8,266 nt of DNA. It comes from an uncultured Eubacteriales bacterium (GTDB lineage Bacteria > Bacillota > Clostridia > Oscillospirales > CAG-272). Shown in pieces: positions 5,299 to 8,266 of the stretch. Both the position numbers and the translations under genes were made by a program. The stretch spans positions 1-8,266 of the forward strand of contig URHI01000086.1 of NCBI GenBank assembly GCA_900547565.1. The letters run 5' to 3'. Below the pieces are notes generated by a model. The model saw nothing but the letters and a program-made list of their open reading frames with translations, was not told the origin of the DNA and ran no database searches. How positions within the stretch are numbered: position 1 is the stretch's first letter; every line of letters starts with the position of its first letter.

Positions 5299-7608
5299 AT
5301 GGAAACTCTGATCAACAGGCAGCTCAAGCCTGAGATGACAGCCAGACTGAATGCTGCCGCTGACGCGGACGGTCCCATTTTATTCACTATTGTCGGAGAT
5401 ATCTCCGACAAGGCGCACTATTCCCACGTGGCTTTGGCAGTATGTGCCCAAAGCTTTTTCACCTACAGCTTCGACACCGACGAGAGAAGCTGTTCTTATC
5501 GCATTGCAGATGTCGAGGAAATTTACAATAAGCGCATGTACGGTAACGGAGTCATGCGTGTCCGCTTCAACGGGGGCGAAATAAAGGATGTGTACCGCTT
5601 TACATTTGCGGTCGCTTCTCTTTGTGACGCCGCCGTTTACTTCGTTAAGGCAATAAAGGGCGGCACGCCGCTCGAGGAGGCTCTCGGAAGTATTGAAGCG
5701 ACGTACGAAAAGCAGCTGTCGATCTGCCCCAAGTGCGGGCGTACGCTGTCAGCACCCGGGGTCAAGTGCATCAACTGCGAAAGCAAGCGCAAAATCATTG
5801 CCCGGCTTGCCAAATACCTCAAGCCTGAAATGACTGTTCTGATAATTTCGGTTATCATTTCGGTCATCACCACATCGTTGGCACTCGTTCCGCCGTTCCT
5901 GACCCGGACGCTGGTCGATGACATTCTCGTTGCCGGGAACCGCGCCCTGACGCCCATAAAGCTGTTCGGCATCTGGGACTTCAATGTTCAGAACAGCCTT
6001 ATACTTATAGGCATAATGCTGGCTGTGATATACATAGTCCGGTACGGACTCGGTGCCGTGCGCGGATATTTTCTGCGCAAAGCAGGCGACCGCATCGTCA
6101 AATCGCTACGCGATGACGTTTATGAACACGCCCAGCACCTGCCCATGCGCTTTTATGACAAAACCTCAACAGGCTCGGTCATAAACCGTATTTCCGGCGA
6201 CAGCGCCACGCTTCAATCCTTTATGCTGCGTATCACGCAGGAGGTTGTGGTTCAGTTCTTCAAAATGGTGGGTATTATTCTCATCATGCTGATCATGAAC
6301 TGGCGCTTGGCGATCTACTCGCTGATACCGGTTCCCTTTGTCGCCATCGGTGCACGGATCTTCTCAAAGAAAATCGCCCCGTTTTACCGCCGCATCTGGC
6401 GGCGCTGGGCGGCGGTGTCGTCGGTGCTGACCGACACAATTCCCGGTATACGAGTCATCAAGTCGTTCACGAACGAGAAAAATGCCACGGATATGTTTGA
6501 GCAGAAAAACGAGGAGTGGTATGAAACCGACATAAAGGCCGGCAAAATTCTCAACATTTATCCCGCTGTAGTCAACTGCTTTGTCAGCTTCGGCTCGGTG
6601 GTTATATGGATGCTGGGCGGCATGGCCGTTATCGGCGCGACAAATGCGTCGGGAGAATTGTCGGTCGGACTTCTTGTGTCTTTCATATCCTATGCCTCAA
6701 TGTTTTACGAGCCGGTGAACTTTTTTGCCAACCTCAACGACTCGTATCAGCACGCGCTGTCCTCTGCCGAGCGTATTTTCGACATTCTTGATGCTGAGCC
6801 GGAGCACAACTTCGGCAAGGGCAACACACTGCCCGAGGTCAAGGGAAAAATCGAATTCCGCAACGTATCGTTTTCGTTCGACCGCACCAAAAAGGTGCTC
6901 AAAAACATCAATCTCAAGATCGAACCGGGCGATATCGTCGGCATAGTTGGCACGACGGGGTCGGGTAAATCGACACTGGTCAACCTGTTTCTGCGGTATT
7001 ACGACCACTATGAGGGTAAAATATTGCTTGACGGTGTCAATATACGCAAAATCGATATGGAATTTTTCCGTTCCAGCATAGGCTTTGTACAGCAGGAGCC
7101 GATGATGTTCCACGACACGATCTTCAACAACATTGCTTACGGCGACAAGAAATATTCGGTCGATGACGTCATACGCGCTGCAGATATTGCCAACGCGCAT
7201 GAATTCATTGTCCGCCAGCCTGACGGCTACGACTCGGTGCTCGGCGAACGCGGTGTCGGTCTTTCTGGCGGTGAGCGTCAGCGTATCTCAATTGCCCGCG
7301 CGGTGCTCAAAAATCCGTCTATCCTTGTGTTCGACGAGGCCACCGCATCGGTTGACTCCGAGACAGAGCACCTTATTCAGGAGGCTATTGAGCGGCTGAT
7401 AAGCGGACGCACCACTATTATGATAGCGCACCGTCTGTCCACACTGTCCAAGGCCAACAAGATCGTCGTGGTCGACAACGGTGAGATCATCGAATGCGGA
7501 ACGCCCGCCGAGCTTATGGCCATGAAAGGCAAATATTACCGACTTGTGCAGATTCAGACCATGTCCGACAAGGTTGCAAAGGATAAGGAAAAGGAGAGAT
7601 TTGACTGA
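5299..7608 (+). CDS. ABC exporter half-transporter with N-terminal extra domain and zinc ribbon, partner of DUF1854
   Basis: A 769-aa fused membrane/ATPase half-transporter of the ABCB/MsbA-like exporter type, expected to act as a dimer in the cytoplasmic membrane. Order: an N-terminal soluble domain (about 1-130), probably beta-rich and PH-like by its alternating pattern; a Cys4 ribbon CPKC...CINC (Cys143, 146, 157, 160) that should bind zinc; six membrane segments from about 179 to 472; and an ATPase domain (about 517-755). ATPase motifs are all intact: Walker A GTTGSGKST (551-559), Q-loop QQE (598-600), signature LSGGE (655-659), Walker B ILVFDE (675-680), D-loop SVD (684-686) and switch His711. 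Ordinary exporters of this class have about 580 aa and lack the first 170 residues. GGAGGA lies 4 nt before the ATG. The stop overlaps the DUF1854 start by 1 nt. The cargo is unknown. In some bacteria such ABC-DUF1854 pairs are annotated as cyanophycin-associated, but no cyanophycin gene is visible here. Confidence 0.9.
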   Translation: METLINRQLKPEMTARLNAAADADGPILFTIVGDISDKAHYSHVALAVCAQSFFTYSFDTDERSCSYRIADVEEIYNKRMYGNGVMRVRFNGGEIKDVYRFTFAVASLCDAAVYFVKAIKGGTPLEEALGSIEATYEKQLSICPKCGRTLSAPGVKCINCESKRKIIARLAKYLKPEMTVLIISVIISVITTSLALVPPFLTRTLVDDILVAGNRALTPIKLFGIWDFNVQNSLILIGIMLAVIYIVRYGLGAVRGYFLRKAGDRIVKSLRDDVYEHAQHLPMRFYDKTSTGSVINRISGDSATLQSFMLRITQEVVVQFFKMVGIILIMLIMNWRLAIYSLIPVPFVAIGARIFSKKIAPFYRRIWRRWAAVSSVLTDTIPGIRVIKSFTNEKNATDMFEQKNEEWYETDIKAGKILNIYPAVVNCFVSFGSVVIWMLGGMAVIGATNASGELSVGLLVSFISYASMFYEPVNFFANLNDSYQHALSSAERIFDILDAEPEHNFGKGNTLPEVKGKIEFRNVSFSFDRTKKVLKNINLKIEPGDIVGIVGTTGSGKSTLVNLFLRYYDHYEGKILLDGVNIRKIDMEFFRSSIGFVQQEPMMFHDTIFNNIAYGDKKYSVDDVIRAADIANAHEFIVRQPDGYDSVLGERGVGLSGGERQRISIARAVLKNPSILVFDEATASVDSETEHLIQEAIERLISGRTTIMIAHRLSTLSKANKIVVVDNGEIIECGTPAELMAMKGKYYRLVQIQTMSDKVAKDKEKERFD

Positions 7609-8099
7609 TGGCACGCATTTATGTTGATAAGTCCACAGGCCGCATAGAGCGAACCGATCTTTATCTGGTCAAGCTGACAATGAATGACGGCCGGGTATTC
7701 GAAAATCTCGAGCCGCGTCGGCTGTTTCCGCTGACCGACACCGGGCGGTATGTTTCACTGCTGGACTCCAAAGAAAAAGAGATAGCCATGGTCAAAGAGC
7801 TGTCTGACCTTGACGACGACTCACGCGCCGCGCTTGAGCAGTGCTTCTCCGAATATTATCTCATTCCGCACATCACGCAGGTGCTGAGTGTGGAGGACAA
7901 ATTCGGGGCATTATCCTTCCGCGTTATGACCGATCGTGGGGAGATAAAATTCCGCATACGCAATCGCCACAGCGATATCAAAATGCTGTACGGCACCTCG
8001 CGCGTGCTTATACGTGACTCGGACGACAACCGTTATGAAATTCCCTGTTATGATGAGCTTGACAGTCACTCAAAGAGATTGCTGTTCAGTTATGTGTAA
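7608..8099 (+). CDS. DUF1854 family protein, partner of the upstream ABC transporter
   Basis: A 163-aa soluble protein of the DUF1854 family, whose biochemical role is not established. Recognisable blocks are LEPRRLFPLTDTGRYVSLLD (residues 34-53), EIAMVKELSDLD (58-69), YLIPHITQVLSVEDKFG (84-100), a TDRGEIKFRIRNR strand pair (108-120), and VLIRDSDDNRYEIP (133-146) near the end. There is no signal peptide, membrane helix or cysteine cluster, so a cytosolic location is likely. Its ATG overlaps the transporter's stop codon (TGATG at 7606-7610), and GGAG (7593-7596) lies 11 nt upstream. This is tight translational coupling, expected for subunits made in fixed ratio. Inference: it may be an accessory or regulatory subunit contacting the transporter's N-terminal domain. 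Family recognition is strong; the function is open. Confidence 0.88.
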   Translation: MARIYVDKSTGRIERTDLYLVKLTMNDGRVFENLEPRRLFPLTDTGRYVSLLDSKEKEIAMVKELSDLDDDSRAALEQCFSEYYLIPHITQVLSVEDKFGALSFRVMTDRGEIKFRIRNRHSDIKMLYGTSRVLIRDSDDNRYEIPCYDELDSHSKRLLFSYV

Positions 8100-8197
8100 A
8101 GGCAGGTATTTCGGCTTTGGTTTTTAGACTATGGGAATACCGTTTTGGGGAATTTAGGGAAGGATAAATAGATACTTTTCCAAGGAACTACAGAAAT

Positions 8198-8215
8198 ATC
8201 GTCTTTCAGGACGAT
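8198..8215 (+). repeat. Short hairpin downstream of the DUF1854 gene
   Basis: ATCGTC (8198-8203) and GACGAT (8210-8215) form a 6-bp stem, extendable by one U-G pair to leave a UUCA loop. No T run follows, so it is a poor intrinsic terminator. It sits 7 nt before a much stronger inverted repeat. Confidence 0.45.
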
Positions 8216-8222
8216 GAGAAGT

Positions 8223-8254
8223 GACCATTTTCTGCTACGCGGCAGAAAATGGTC
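8223..8254. repeat. Perfect 13-bp inverted repeat near the right edge
   Basis: GACCATTTTCTGC (8223-8235) and GCAGAAAATGGTC (8242-8254) are exact reverse complements around the 6-base loop TACGCG. Neither side has the T run expected of an intrinsic terminator. The stem could be a dispersed palindromic repeat, a protein-binding or RNA-processing site, or an atypical transcript end for the ABC/DUF1854 operon. An ATG at 8214 opens a frame through the palindrome to the window edge, but its nearest purine-rich site is too close to the ATG, so no gene is called. Confidence 0.7.
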
Positions 8255-8266
8255 GAAAAGAACGCG

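Noticed and set aside
5299..8099. Calling the ABC/DUF1854 pair a cyanophycin system
   Set aside because: Related pairs are sometimes annotated this way, but no cyanophycin synthetase or cyanophycinase is in the window, so the link is only mentioned, not assigned.
8223..8254. Terminal inverted repeat of an insertion sequence
   Set aside because: The two arms are only 6 bases apart, with no transposase and no target duplication visible.
8214..8266. A possible gene start at the right edge
   Set aside because: The frame runs through a perfect palindrome and lacks a properly spaced ribosome binding site.

Overview
The window looks like chromosomal DNA from a moderately GC-rich bacterium, most likely a Clostridia-type Firmicute such as an Oscillospirales-like gut lineage. 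The clues are strong GGAGG-type ribosome binding sites, near-consensus sigma-A (sigma-70-type) promoters with 17-bp spacers, compact intergenic gaps, and this mix of genes. The lineage is inferred from style and content; no marker gene proves it. No tRNA, rRNA, CRISPR array, transposase or phage gene was found.

Layout. (1) At the left edge, a rightward pair: a DUF218 (SanA/YdcF-type) membrane-anchored protein whose start may lie outside the window, then an RlmI-type 23S rRNA cytosine-C5 methyltransferase. The pair ends at a strong intrinsic terminator hairpin (1886-1916). (2) From about 5136 down to 1953, a leftward run of four genes: azlC and azlD (a two-component branched-chain amino acid exporter), an MntP-type manganese efflux pump, and a GH109-like Gfo/Idh/MocA protein that probably uses NAD. 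azlCD has its own TTGACA-17-TAAAAT promoter. mntP has a perfect-consensus promoter (TTGACA-17-TATAAT) just after the azlD stop codon. It is followed by a leader with the conserved elements of the yybP-ykoY manganese riboswitch. The GH109-like gene starts 20 nt after the mntP stop, so it is probably transcribed from the same riboswitch-controlled promoter. (3) Rightward from 5220, a TTGACT-17-TAAAAT promoter drives a 769-aa ABC exporter half-transporter. It has an unusual N-terminal domain and a four-cysteine zinc ribbon. A DUF1854 protein follows, joined by a 1-nt TGATG stop/start overlap.

How the parts work together. The manganese module is self-contained: high cytosolic Mn2+ should stabilise the aptamer and raise MntP, which exports Mn2+. 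The divergent 5070-5298 region separates azlCD from the ABC/DUF1854 operon and holds both promoters. Between them lies an operator-like dyad and three GTGA words spaced exactly 11 bp apart, a plausible shared regulator site. The ABC/DUF1854 pair is a recurrent but poorly understood two-gene system and is the least characterised part of the window. The right end (8100-8266) has no convincing gene but carries two hairpins, including a perfect 13-bp inverted repeat.
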